From Sinomonas atrocyanea (GTDB taxonomy: Bacteria > Actinomycetota > Actinomycetes > Actinomycetales > Micrococcaceae): 64,000 nt of DNA. The translations under genes and the position numbers were made by a program. Positions 53,672-61,813 of the stretch are shown one piece after another. The notes beneath the pieces were generated by a model that worked only from the letters and a program-made list of their open reading frames with translations, was not told the DNA's origin and did not search any database. Location: assembly GCF_030811715.1 (NCBI RefSeq), contig NZ_JAUSRH010000004.1:186001-250000 (forward strand), written 5' to 3'. Within the stretch, counting starts at the first letter, position 1. Each line of letters opens with the position of its first letter.

Positions 53672-53748
53672 GGATACCTCCTGGTCGCTGGCGCGGGCAC
53701 GACCGGTGGCCGCGCTTGTGCTGCTAGTGATCCTAGCGGACGGGGCTG

Positions 53749-55722
53749 TCAAGCCTCGGGGCGGCGGTGATCCGAATCGTCCGGGAAGTGCGGATTCTCT
53801 CCGGGAGGGCCCTGGAACGTGTGCCGGCCCGGGATCCTCTCGACAGGCGCTGTGGCCGGTCTGGCCCGATACATGACGGGATCGAACTGGCCCGAGATGC
53901 GCGGAATGATGCCGGTATCGTCCGAGAGCGTGCTGAGCGCGGCGGTGATGGGCTCCTCGGCGGGCTCCGGGCGGGAGCCGGCGGCAGCGCCGGCGTCGTG
54001 CGCGGGAGCGGCCGACGGCGCGGCGCCGCCACTGAACCGGCCGCCGAGGCGCCCGAGGATGGGGCCGAGCAGGTCCTGCACCTCGGTGACGCGGAAGAGC
54101 CGCAGGAGCACGAAGTAGACCACGAGCATCGGGACGGCGATGATCACGATCGCCGCCAGTGCCGCCCAGTTGGAGCTCCAGATGAAGCCGCTCGGGTTGT
54201 AGCCGCCCAGCAGCCCGACGGCGAGGGCGCCCACCACGGCCGAGCCCGTCGCCGCGTAGCCCATCCGGACGTACGAGCGGGCGACCGTGGGCCCGTCGAG
54301 GTGGCCGAGCTGGCGGCGGAGGTAGTGGCTGCTGAGGACCACCGAGAGGATGTTCCCCACGGTGTAGAGCCCGGCGATAGAGAAGATGATGTACCGCGGC
54401 GGCAGGAACTGGATCGCGAAGGCGCCCACCACGTTGAGGATCGCGAGCCACAGCTGGATCTTGAACGGGGTCCGCGCGTCCTCCTTGGCGTAGAAGACGC
54501 GGGCCATCATGAAGTTCGCGCTCATGAAGGGCGTGCTGAGCGCCAGGATGCTCAGGGTCTGGGCGAGCATGACGCCGTCGGACGCGCGGCCCCCGGAGAA
54601 GAACATGCCCAGCGGCGCCGCCAGCGCGAACAGCGCGAGGGCGGCGAAGACGGTTGCGACGGCCATGGTGCGCAGGCCATGGGAGAGCGCCTCCCGGACC
54701 CCGGCCCGGTCGCCCGCCTGGGACGCCTCGGTCATCCGGTTGAAGAGCACCGTGGCGAGGGACAGGGCGATGATCGAGTGCGGCAGGAGGTACAGCTGCG
54801 ACGCGATCTCGAGGACGGTGTTGCCGGGGACCTGCTGCCACAGGGGGTTGCCGGCCTCTTGGAGCCGCTCGCGCTCGGCGCCCGGCTGCGAGGCGACCTT
54901 CATGACATAGAGGAACGTCAGCTGCCCCACCGCGGTGGTCGCGAGGGTCCAGATCCCGAGCCGGGCCGCGGCCCCGAGGCCCACGCCCCGCCAGCCGAAG
55001 CGGGGCGCCAGGCCGAGCCGGAGCTTGAGGACCGGGATGAACAGCAGCGCCGTCTGGATCGCGACGCCGATGGTGGACACCGCGGCGATGAAGAAGGTGT
55101 GGGAGCCGGTCCAGTTGTCGAGGCTGTGCGGATTGCTCCGGTTGGCCCCGAAGATCCACACGAACATGCCCAGGCCGCTGATCGCGACGATGTTGTTCAC
55201 GATCGGCGCCCACATCGCCGGGCCGAACGCCCCGTGCGCGTTGAGCACCTGGGTCAGGAGGGCGTAGAGCCCATAGAAGAAGATCTGCGGCAGGCACCAG
55301 TAGGCGAAGACCGTCGCGAGGGCCAGCTGCTGGGGGCTGTACCCGGACGTGGTCAGCTGCATGACCCAGGGGGCGGCCACCGTGACCGCGGCCGTGAGGA
55401 CCAGCATGACGATCACGCCGAGCGTGAGGAGTCGGCTGATGTAGTCAGCGCCTCCGTCTGCGGCCTTGCTGGCCTTGATGATCTGCGGGACGAGGACGGA
55501 GTTGAACACGCCGCCGGCCACGAGCAGGAAGATCAGGTTCGGCAGGTTGTTCGCGTTGACGAACGTGTCCGCGACGGTCGAACCCAGGCCGAGGGCGAGG
55601 ATGAGCATCCACGAGCGGATGAAGCCGAGCGCCCTCGAGACGAGGGTGCCGGCCGCCATGATCGCGCTCGAGCGGGCCTCGGAGGCAGGTGCGGACTTGG
55701 GTGACGCCACGGCCTGCCTCAC
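53749..55722 (-). CDS. murJ: Lipid II flippase MurJ
   Basis: This 657-residue MATE/MOP-type flippase is essential for peptidoglycan synthesis. About 14 membrane helices are visible from SSAIMAAGTLVSRALGFIRSWMLILALGLG, with GSTVADTFVNANNLPNLIFLLVAGGVFNSVLVPQI as the diagnostic N-terminal region. The C-terminal 110 residues are cytoplasmic and Pro/Ala-rich. The GTG start overlaps the NUDIX stop. The pseudokinase-like gene follows 77 bp downstream on the same strand. Confidence 0.93.
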   Translation of the reverse strand: MRQAVASPKSAPASEARSSAIMAAGTLVSRALGFIRSWMLILALGLGSTVADTFVNANNLPNLIFLLVAGGVFNSVLVPQIIKASKAADGGADYISRLLTLGVIVMLVLTAAVTVAAPWVMQLTTSGYSPQQLALATVFAYWCLPQIFFYGLYALLTQVLNAHGAFGPAMWAPIVNNIVAISGLGMFVWIFGANRSNPHSLDNWTGSHTFFIAAVSTIGVAIQTALLFIPVLKLRLGLAPRFGWRGVGLGAAARLGIWTLATTAVGQLTFLYVMKVASQPGAERERLQEAGNPLWQQVPGNTVLEIASQLYLLPHSIIALSLATVLFNRMTEASQAGDRAGVREALSHGLRTMAVATVFAALALFALAAPLGMFFSGGRASDGVMLAQTLSILALSTPFMSANFMMARVFYAKEDARTPFKIQLWLAILNVVGAFAIQFLPPRYIIFSIAGLYTVGNILSVVLSSHYLRRQLGHLDGPTVARSYVRMGYAATGSAVVGALAVGLLGGYNPSGFIWSSNWAALAAIVIIAVPMLVVYFVLLRLFRVTEVQDLLGPILGRLGGRFSGGAAPSAAPAHDAGAAAGSRPEPAEEPITAALSTLSDDTGIIPRISGQFDPVMYRARPATAPVERIPGRHTFQGPPGENPHFPDDSDHRRPEA

Positions 55723-56273
55723 GAGAGAAGGTGCTCGGGCAGCACCTCGCGGGCCAGGTCCGCGATGCGGCGCTCATTCGGGAAGGAGAGGCGCCGGGTG
55801 AGTTCCGAGATGGGGATCCACGCGACGTCGACCGCCTCGTGGTCGGGATCGTTCTCGATGGTCAGGTTCCCGCCCACGGCCCGCAGGAGGTAGTGGTGCA
55901 CGGTCTTGTGGACGCGGTGGCCCGTGACGGTGAACCAGTAGTCGATGCTGCCCAGCGGGGCGAGGATCTCGCCGGAGATGCCCGTCTCCTCGCTGATCTC
56001 CCGGATCGCTGCGCGCTCGTTCGACTCCCGGCCTTCGGGATGGCCCTTGGGCAGGCACCATTCGAGGCGGCCGCCGCGGTTGAGGCGGGCGATGATCGCC
56101 ACCGGGAGGTTGGGGTCCGCCGTGTCGACGACGACTCCGCCTGCCGAGACCTCTTCGACGGTGGGGAGCGAGGAAGGATAGGCGTGCCCGGCCGGGGCGA
56201 TGTGCGGCCCGACGGCCGACGGCAGGGGCGCACTCCTCCTCTTCTGAGGATCGCTCGGCAACGGGATGACCAT
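55719..56273 (-). CDS. NUDIX hydrolase
   Basis: This 184-residue pyrophosphohydrolase has the NUDIX box GHPEGRESNERAAIREISEETGI exactly in the GX5EX7REUXEEXGU pattern, following LEWCLPKG. The N-terminal 50 residues are variable. It may sanitise nucleotides; the substrate is unknown. The gene next to murJ and cca is a typical actinobacterial neighbour. The ATG is 7 nt after TAGAGT (56281-56286, complement), a leaderless start; an upstream in-frame GTG would fall inside the promoter. Confidence 0.9.
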   Translation of the reverse strand: MVIPLPSDPQKRRSAPLPSAVGPHIAPAGHAYPSSLPTVEEVSAGGVVVDTADPNLPVAIIARLNRGGRLEWCLPKGHPEGRESNERAAIREISEETGISGEILAPLGSIDYWFTVTGHRVHKTVHHYLLRAVGGNLTIENDPDHEAVDVAWIPISELTRRLSFPNERRIADLAREVLPEHLLS

Positions 56274-56362
56274 GCAGTCCACTCTAACCAACGAGCCCCG
56301 ACCGGGACGGCACCGGGGGTGCGGAACGCGCACGCGCCGGGATCTGCCAAGCTTTAAGGACT

Positions 56363-57844
56363 ATGGCAGCAGATGACACGGCAGCGCAGGGGCCCCGGTT
56401 CGAGGTGGACCCGGTGGTCCTGGAGCTCGGGCGGAGGTTCGCAGAGGCGGGGTTCGAGCTCTCCCTCGTGGGCGGCCCCGTGCGCGACCTCTTCCTCGGA
56501 CGCACCTCCCCGGACCTGGACTTCACGACGAACGCGACGCCGGACGAGACGCTCGCCGTGGTGAAGGGGTGGGCGGACGCCCACTGGGACATCGGCCGCG
56601 AGTTCGGCACCATCGGGCTGCGCAAGGGCAGGCACCAGATCGAGGTCACGACCTACAGGGCCGAGGCCTACGACTCCGACTCCCGCAAGCCCGAGGTGGC
56701 CTTCGGCACGAGCCTGGAGGCCGATCTCGGCCGGCGCGACTTCAGCATGAACGCGATGGCCCTCCGCCTGCCCACGCTGACCCTGGTCGACCCGTTCGGC
56801 GGCCTGGCCGACCTGCGCGCCGGGATCCTGCGGACGCCGGGTGCCCCCGAGCTGTCCTTCTCGGACGACCCCCTGCGCATGATGCGCGCGGCCCGCTTCG
56901 CCTCCCAGCTGCGCGTCGGGGTCGCCCCCGAGGTGCGGGCGGCGATGGCCGGCATGGCCGAGCGGATCGCCATCGTCTCGGCCGAGCGGGTCCGCGACGA
57001 ACTCGTGAAGCTCGTCAACGGCGCCGAGCCGCGCACGGGGATCGACCTGCTCGTGGAGACGGGCCTCGCCGAGCACGTGATCCCGGAGGTCCCCGCGCTG
57101 CGCCTCGAGGCGGACGAGCACCACCGCCACAAGGACGTGTACCACCACTCGCTCAAGGTCCTCGAGCAGGCCGCCGACCTCGAGACGGACCCGGACGGCC
57201 CCGTGCCCGGCCCGGACTTCGTGCTGAGGTTCGCGGCGCTGATGCACGACGTCGGCAAGCCGGCCACGCGGCGCTTCGAGCCCGCCGGCGGGGTCACCTT
57301 CCGCCACCACGACGTCGTGGGATCGAAGCTCGTGAAGAAGCGCATGAAGGCGCTGCGCTTCGACAACGACACGATCAAGGCCGTGGCACGGCTCGTCGAG
57401 CTGCACATGCGTTTCTACGGATACGGCGACGCCGGGTGGAGCGACTCCGCCGTGCGGCGCTACGTGACCGACGCCGGCCCCCTCCTCGAACGCCTGCACC
57501 GGCTCACCCGCTCCGACGTCACGACCCGCAACCAGCGCAAGGCGGACCGCCTCGCGTTCGCGTACGACGACCTCGAGCGGCGCATCGCGGAGCTGGCCGA
57601 GCAGGAGGAGCTCGCGTCGATCCGCCCGGACCTCGACGGCCAGCAGATCATGGCGATCCTGGGCGTGGGCCCGGGCCCGCTCGTGGGCCGCGCGTACAGG
57701 TTCCTGCTCGAGGAGCGCATGGAGCACGGCCCCGCCTCCGAGGAGGAGGCGAGGGAACGCCTGCTCGAGTGGTGGGCGCGGCAGCCCGAGGCGGCACCAG
57801 CGGCCGCAGAGAACGTCAAGAGCGTCGAGAGCAAGGAGCACTAG
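56363..57844 (+). CDS. cca: CCA tRNA nucleotidyltransferase
   Basis: This 493-residue enzyme adds or repairs the tRNA 3' CCA; both tRNAs in this window lack an encoded CCA. The nucleotidyltransferase head has LVGGPVRDLFLGRTSPDLDFTTNATPDE (GG and DxD), GTIGLRKGRHQIEVTTYR, LGRRDFSMNAMALRL and SFSDDPLRMMRAARFASQL. An HD domain follows: HHRHKDVYHHSLKVLEQA and RFAALMHDVGKPATR. Length fits the HD-containing actinobacterial type. ATG follows AAGGA at 5 nt. It overlaps the phosphatase gene by one base. Confidence 0.95.
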   Translation: MAADDTAAQGPRFEVDPVVLELGRRFAEAGFELSLVGGPVRDLFLGRTSPDLDFTTNATPDETLAVVKGWADAHWDIGREFGTIGLRKGRHQIEVTTYRAEAYDSDSRKPEVAFGTSLEADLGRRDFSMNAMALRLPTLTLVDPFGGLADLRAGILRTPGAPELSFSDDPLRMMRAARFASQLRVGVAPEVRAAMAGMAERIAIVSAERVRDELVKLVNGAEPRTGIDLLVETGLAEHVIPEVPALRLEADEHHRHKDVYHHSLKVLEQAADLETDPDGPVPGPDFVLRFAALMHDVGKPATRRFEPAGGVTFRHHDVVGSKLVKKRMKALRFDNDTIKAVARLVELHMRFYGYGDAGWSDSAVRRYVTDAGPLLERLHRLTRSDVTTRNQRKADRLAFAYDDLERRIAELAEQEELASIRPDLDGQQIMAILGVGPGPLVGRAYRFLLEERMEHGPASEEEARERLLEWWARQPEAAPAAAENVKSVESKEH

Positions 57845-58443
57845 TGGACGGGATGGGCCTTCCGGGCATGGAGGACTTCGGTCTCACGCGGCTGTGGCTC
57901 CTGCGCCACGGCGAGACCGAATGGTCCAGGAGCGGGCAGTACACCGGGCTGACCGACCTGCCGCTCACCCCGGTCGGCGAGGATCAGGCCCGGGCCGCCC
58001 ACCGCGCGCTCGACGGCGTCCACTTCGGCCTCGTGCTGACCTCGCCGCTGGTGCGGGCACGCCGGACGGCGGAGCTCGCCGGCTTTCCCGAGGCGCAGCC
58101 CGAGCCCAACGCCGTCGAGTGGGACTACGGCGACTACGAGGGCGTCCGGTCCGCCGACATCCGTGCCGAGAACCCCGACTACCTCATCTGGAAGGACGGC
58201 GTGCCCAACGGCGAGGCACTCGAGCACGTCGGCCAGCGCGCCGACAGGATCGTCGAGCGCGTGCGCACGGCCGGCGTCGAGAACGCCCTCGTGGTGGCCC
58301 ACGGACACTTCTGCCGGATCCTCGCCGCCCGGTGGCTCGGCCTCCCCGCCTCCGCGGGGCGCCATTTCGTGCTCGGCACGGCAAAGGCCTGCCGCCTCGG
58401 CTGGGACAAGAGGACGCCCGCTATCGAGGCATGGGGGCTCTGA
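57844..58443 (+). CDS. Histidine phosphatase family protein
   Basis: This 199-residue phosphoglycerate-mutase-like phosphatase has the catalytic His in LWLLRHGETEWSRSGQYTGLTDLPLT, the second His in VVAHGHFCRILAARWLG, and the conserved Arg residues in SPLVRARRTAEL. The substrate (sugar phosphate, phosphoserine or other) is not predictable. The GTG start overlaps the cca stop (TAGTG), so the two are translationally coupled. Confidence 0.9.
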   Translation: MDGMGLPGMEDFGLTRLWLLRHGETEWSRSGQYTGLTDLPLTPVGEDQARAAHRALDGVHFGLVLTSPLVRARRTAELAGFPEAQPEPNAVEWDYGDYEGVRSADIRAENPDYLIWKDGVPNGEALEHVGQRADRIVERVRTAGVENALVVAHGHFCRILAARWLGLPASAGRHFVLGTAKACRLGWDKRTPAIEAWGL

Positions 58444-58497
58444 CGTCAGCCCCGCGCGGCTGACTGGGAATTCTTTCAGAACTTCCTGTTTTTCCGC

Positions 58498-58526
58498 TTG
58501 CGGTTTATCGGACCAATGGGTATTTT
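58498..58526 (+). promoter_or_regulatory. Promoter of a small orphan ORF
   Basis: TTGCGG (58498-58503), 17 nt, TATTTT (58521-58526) in a local AT-rich patch that contrasts with the surroundings. Confidence 0.5.
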
Positions 58527-58602
58527 ATTGGTGCACGGCCTTTTCGGGCCGTTCCCGAAGCAGTTGCCCAAAGACCTACTGGAGAAGAAGGAGGCTGGAC
58601 CG

Positions 58603-58698
58603 ATGACGATCACCAAGGTTCTCAACCGTGGTTGGACTGCGTTTGCGACGGGCCGTCGCCGCGGCCTCCTGCCGGTCTTTGGCGCCTTCGGCGCCTGA
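58603..58698 (+). CDS. Small ORF, 31 residues, unknown
   Basis: The peptide MTITKVLNRGWTAFATGRRR followed by GLLPVFGAFGA is basic in the middle and hydrophobic at the C-terminus. AAGGAGG (58588-58594) lies exactly 8 nt before the ATG, the best ribosome site in the region, a promoter-like sequence lies about 75 bp upstream, and a hairpin follows 41 bp after the stop. The same frame extends upstream without a good start. No family is recognised. Membrane-active peptide, leader peptide or toxin are all possible and unproven. Confidence 0.45.
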   Translation: MTITKVLNRGWTAFATGRRRGLLPVFGAFGA

Positions 58699-58739
58699 TC
58701 CATCGGCCAGCAGGCCTCTGCACCACACCTCGTCCGTGA

Positions 58740-58760
58740 GCGCCACCCGGTAGGTGGCGC
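58740..58760 (+). terminator. Hairpin after the small ORF
   Basis: GCGCCACC pairs perfectly with GGTGGCGC around a CGGTA loop. Confidence 0.55.
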
Positions 58761-59085
58761 GTCCGGACTGGTGCTTGAGGCCCGCCGCGGAGTGATCAGC
58801 AACCCCGACGTGACTTCACAGCCGTCCGGGGCAGCCGCCACGCTTCTCTTCCCCCGCCGTCCCTGACGCCCCCAGTGGGCCCCGCGACGGCGGCACGTCC
58901 CGCGGACCCTCCATATTCCGCGGGTCATTCTGGGCCGCCAATTCCCCTGCATTCTCTGCAGGCGAATTGTGCTGCGGAATTCGACGCCTTATTCCTTTCC
59001 GCCCTAACGCCTGCCCTTTTCGTCGCCCGCCGCGATGATCCGCCCCGGCCGCGCCCTCCGCGCTGCCCCCTGCCCTGGAGCTCCC
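58761..59085. other. Intergenic space without a recognisable gene
   Basis: The 325-bp space contains a CCTGCA-TTCTC-TGCAGG hairpin near 58948-58965 and a possible promoter TTGTGC-17-TATTCC around 58969-58997. Nothing else is supported. Confidence 0.5.
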
Positions 59086-59334
59086 ATGCCCTCGCGCACC
59101 CTGCCCTCGACCGACCCCCGAGCCCGGCCCGCCGAGCGCGACGCGGCCCCTGCGCCGTCGTCCGCCACCGTGTCCCCGCGGCCCCAGATCCCCGATGAGG
59201 AGGTGACCCCCGTGGCCCATCGCATCCGCCGCGCCCTGCGCGCCCTCGGCCTCGCCCGGATCGACGCAGAGCGCATCGACGCGCACCGCGACGCCGTCCA
59301 GCGCGAGCTCGTCCTCTCCCGGCCGATCCTCTGA
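59086..59334 (+). CDS. Small hypothetical protein
   Basis: This 82-residue frame starts at an ATG 5 nt after GGAG. The first half is Pro/Ala/Arg-rich; the second half, from residue 43, is a basic amphipathic helix (AHRIRRALRALGLARIDAERIDAHRDAVQREL). A second candidate start, GTG at 59212, has GAGGAGG 8 nt upstream and would give a 40-residue protein consisting of that helix only. No family is recognised. Confidence 0.45.
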   Translation: MPSRTLPSTDPRARPAERDAAPAPSSATVSPRPQIPDEEVTPVAHRIRRALRALGLARIDAERIDAHRDAVQRELVLSRPIL

Positions 59335-59370
59335 CCGGCCCTTCACAGGCCTGTGGCCATCATGAAGAAT

Positions 59371-59407
59371 CCCTTTCACGTGCACTGCACCCGTGCACGT
59401 GAAAGGG
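59371..59407 (+). promoter_or_regulatory. Hairpin covering the protease ribosome-binding site
   Basis: CCCTTTCACGTGCAC (59371-59385) pairs perfectly with its complement at 59393-59407 across a 7-nt loop. The 3' arm ends AAAGGG and the next base extends it to AAAGGGG, the only Shine-Dalgarno sequence for the ATG at 59413, so the site is buried in the stem. Confidence 0.65.
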
Positions 59408-59412
59408 GAACC

Positions 59413-60267
59413 ATGCACAGGAAACTCGCTGCCCTCGTGGCGGCTCTGGCCACGGCCTTCGGCCTGGCCTTCATCGCGGCGCCCGCTCAGGCGAGCACCG
59501 GCGGAACCGCCGACGGCGACACCCACCCGGGCGTCGCGATGATCGCCTTCTACGACGGCACCGGCAGATACCGCTGCTCGGCGGCCCTCGTCGCGCCGAC
59601 GGTGCTGCTGACCGCCGCGCACTGCACCTCCGGCACCGTCGGCAAGGTCTACGTGGACTTCCGCTCGGTCGTCGCGGAGCAGCCGGCCCCCGGCGTCCTG
59701 CCGTCCGCAGCCGACCCCAGCGTCGGGTACACGGCCGCGGACCTCGCGGGCAAGGTCTCGGGAACCGCCCGGACGCACCCGGGCTACTCCGACTTCACCG
59801 ACATGAAGAACTGGAACGACGTGGGCGTGGTGGTGCTGGATGCTCCGGCACCGGCAGGCCTGCCCACCTATCCGATAGCCGCGGCCGGCACGCTCGACGC
59901 GATCCGGCCCGGCGACGTGCCCAAGACCCTCGTCACAGCGGTGGGTTATGGCACCGAAGTCCGCAAGCCGGACTCCGGCCCGCAGAAGCCGACCCCGATG
60001 AGCTACCCGCTCATCCGCCGCCACGTCGACATGCCGCTGCAGAAGGTAGCCCCGCAGGTGTTCCAGGCCAACGGCAACCCGAACGACACCAAGGGCACCG
60101 GCGGCACGTGCTTCGGCGACTCGGGGGGACCGGTGTTCTACCAGGGCGCGATCGTGGGCGTCACGAGCTACGGCCTCACCTCGAACTGCCGGTACATCGA
60201 CGGGTACCAGCGCGTCGACATCCCGGCGGCCCAGGCCTGGCTCACCGGGTTCGGCGTGACACCGTGA
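59413..60267 (+). CDS. Secreted trypsin-like serine protease (S1 family)
   Basis: This 284-residue protein has a Sec signal peptide (MHRKLAALVAALATAFGLAF followed by IAAPAQAS; cleavage after AQA likely). The chymotrypsin-fold triad is complete: His in LLTAAHCTSG, Asp in NWNDVGVVVLD, Ser in CFGDSGGPVFY. A Cys pair after the catalytic Ser (TSNC) is also present. The start codon follows a Shine-Dalgarno sequence that is sequestered by a hairpin, which suggests translational control. A terminator follows, so it is monocistronic. Confidence 0.9.
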   Translation: MHRKLAALVAALATAFGLAFIAAPAQASTGGTADGDTHPGVAMIAFYDGTGRYRCSAALVAPTVLLTAAHCTSGTVGKVYVDFRSVVAEQPAPGVLPSAADPSVGYTAADLAGKVSGTARTHPGYSDFTDMKNWNDVGVVVLDAPAPAGLPTYPIAAAGTLDAIRPGDVPKTLVTAVGYGTEVRKPDSGPQKPTPMSYPLIRRHVDMPLQKVAPQVFQANGNPNDTKGTGGTCFGDSGGPVFYQGAIVGVTSYGLTSNCRYIDGYQRVDIPAAQAWLTGFGVTP

Positions 60268-60293
60268 CCGGGGACGCCTGAGGTCCCGCACCC

Positions 60294-60330
60294 AGGACGG
60301 CCCGCCGGAGATGCCGGGGCGGGCCGTCCT
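60294..60330 (+). terminator. Protease-gene terminator
   Basis: A perfect 13-bp stem (60294-60306 with 60318-60330) lies 27 bp after the protease stop codon. Confidence 0.8.
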
Positions 60331-60352
60331 GCCAGCCGGTAGGCTCGACGCC

Positions 60353-61813
60353 ATGGTGGTGCGCCCCGACGAGAAGCCCGAAGCACGGCAGGCGGTCATC
60401 TCGCCGACCCGCAACGACCCCCTGCTCCACACGCTCTCCGAGGCCGTGGGCGGACCCCTCGGCGAGCACGCCGCCCCGGGGATCATCCGCAGCGGATTCT
60501 GGACCCCCGAGCGGGTCCTCGTGATCCTCACCGTGCTCGCGGCGATGCTCGGTGTGGTCCTGAAGGGCTACTGCCGGGTCAACGGCTGGACCACCCCCCA
60601 GCAGTTCTACGCCACCTGCTACTCCGACTTCCCGGTCCTGTTCAAGGAGCGCGGGCTCGCCGACGGGGTTCTGCCCTTCCTCAACGCCAACGCTCCGTTC
60701 GAATACCCGGTGCTCACGAGCCTCATCGCCGGCCTCACCGCCCTCCTCGTGCCGGGGACCGGGAACACGGCGGCGCGGGCCGCCGGCTACTTCGACATCA
60801 ATGCCGTGCTCGTCGCCGCGATGTGGATCGTCGCCGTCGTCGCGACTGCACGCTCGAACTCCCGGCGCCCCTGGGATGCCGCCATGCTCGCCGTGGCCCC
60901 GGGAGCCGTCCTCGCCGGGTTCATCAACTGGGACATGTGGCCCGTCGCGCTGCTGGCGCTGGGCATCTACGCGTTCGCCCGCCGCCAGCCGCTCTGGGCC
61001 GGGGTGTTCATCGGCCTCGGCGCGGCCACGAAGCTCTACCCCGTCCTCGCCCTCGGCGCCATCCTGCTCCTGGCTGTGCGCACGGGGCGGTACAGGCCGC
61101 TGTGGATCACGCTCGGTGGAGCCGGGGGCACCTGGCTCGCAGTCAACCTGCCGTTCATGCTCCTCGACCCGCGCGGCTGGCTGTACTTCTTCAACTTCAC
61201 CCGGGATCGGCAGGCGGGGTTCTCCTCGGCGTACTACGCCTGGAACCTGGTGGCCGGCCGCCTGCGCTGGGCCGCGCTCGACACCCCCGCCGTCAACACG
61301 ATCGCGGCGGTCTCCTTCGCGCTCGCGTGCCTGCTCATCGCCTTCGTGTCGCTCCACGCCCCGCGCCGCCCGCGCCTCGCCCAGCTCGTGTTCCTGCTGG
61401 TGGCCGCGTTCATCCTCACCAACAAGGTCTACTCCCCGCAGTACGTCCTGTGGCTCATCCCGCTGCTCGCCCTCGCCAGGCCACGCTGGCGCGACTTCCT
61501 CGTCTGGATGGCGGTCGAGGCACTCCACTGGTGGGCCGTCTGGATGTACCTGGGCGCGATCACGGGCGGCGGCCCGGCCACCAACAACATCGACTCGCCC
61601 TACTACGTCGGCGCCGTCCTGGCCCACATGGGCGCGGTCGCCTACCTCTGCATACGGGTGCTGATGGACATCTACGAGCCGTCCGCCGACCCCGTCCGCC
61701 GCAGCCGCCAGGACGACCCCCAGGGCGGCGACTTCGACCGCGCCGCGGACGCCCTCACGGTGCGGTCCCTCGCGCGCCGGCCGGCCTCCGGGAGGGAGAC
61801 CGCAGATGCCTGA
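60353..61813 (+). CDS. Glycosyltransferase 87 family membrane protein
   Basis: This 486-residue polytopic membrane protein (about 10-12 helices) is related to GT87/DUF2029 polyprenyl-phosphate-mannose-dependent mannosyltransferases. Typical segments are NANAPFEYPVLTSLIAGL, a loop after the first helix (the FEYP motif region), GFINWDMWPVALLALGIYAF and GLGAATKLYPVLALGAILLL. It likely adds a sugar to a cell-envelope glycan on the outer face. ATG is 7 nt after TAGGCT (60340-60345), without a Shine-Dalgarno sequence. It overlaps the histidine kinase gene by 8 bp. Confidence 0.87.
   Translation: MVVRPDEKPEARQAVISPTRNDPLLHTLSEAVGGPLGEHAAPGIIRSGFWTPERVLVILTVLAAMLGVVLKGYCRVNGWTTPQQFYATCYSDFPVLFKERGLADGVLPFLNANAPFEYPVLTSLIAGLTALLVPGTGNTAARAAGYFDINAVLVAAMWIVAVVATARSNSRRPWDAAMLAVAPGAVLAGFINWDMWPVALLALGIYAFARRQPLWAGVFIGLGAATKLYPVLALGAILLLAVRTGRYRPLWITLGGAGGTWLAVNLPFMLLDPRGWLYFFNFTRDRQAGFSSAYYAWNLVAGRLRWAALDTPAVNTIAAVSFALACLLIAFVSLHAPRRPRLAQLVFLLVAAFILTNKVYSPQYVLWLIPLLALARPRWRDFLVWMAVEALHWWAVWMYLGAITGGGPATNNIDSPYYVGAVLAHMGAVAYLCIRVLMDIYEPSADPVRRSRQDDPQGGDFDRAADALTVRSLARRPASGRETADA

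Noticed and set aside
59371-59407. Seventh parS site before the protease gene
   Set aside because: It shares TTTCACGTG but the palindrome is centred on a loop and the 14-bp parS core is not intact; it is a hairpin instead.
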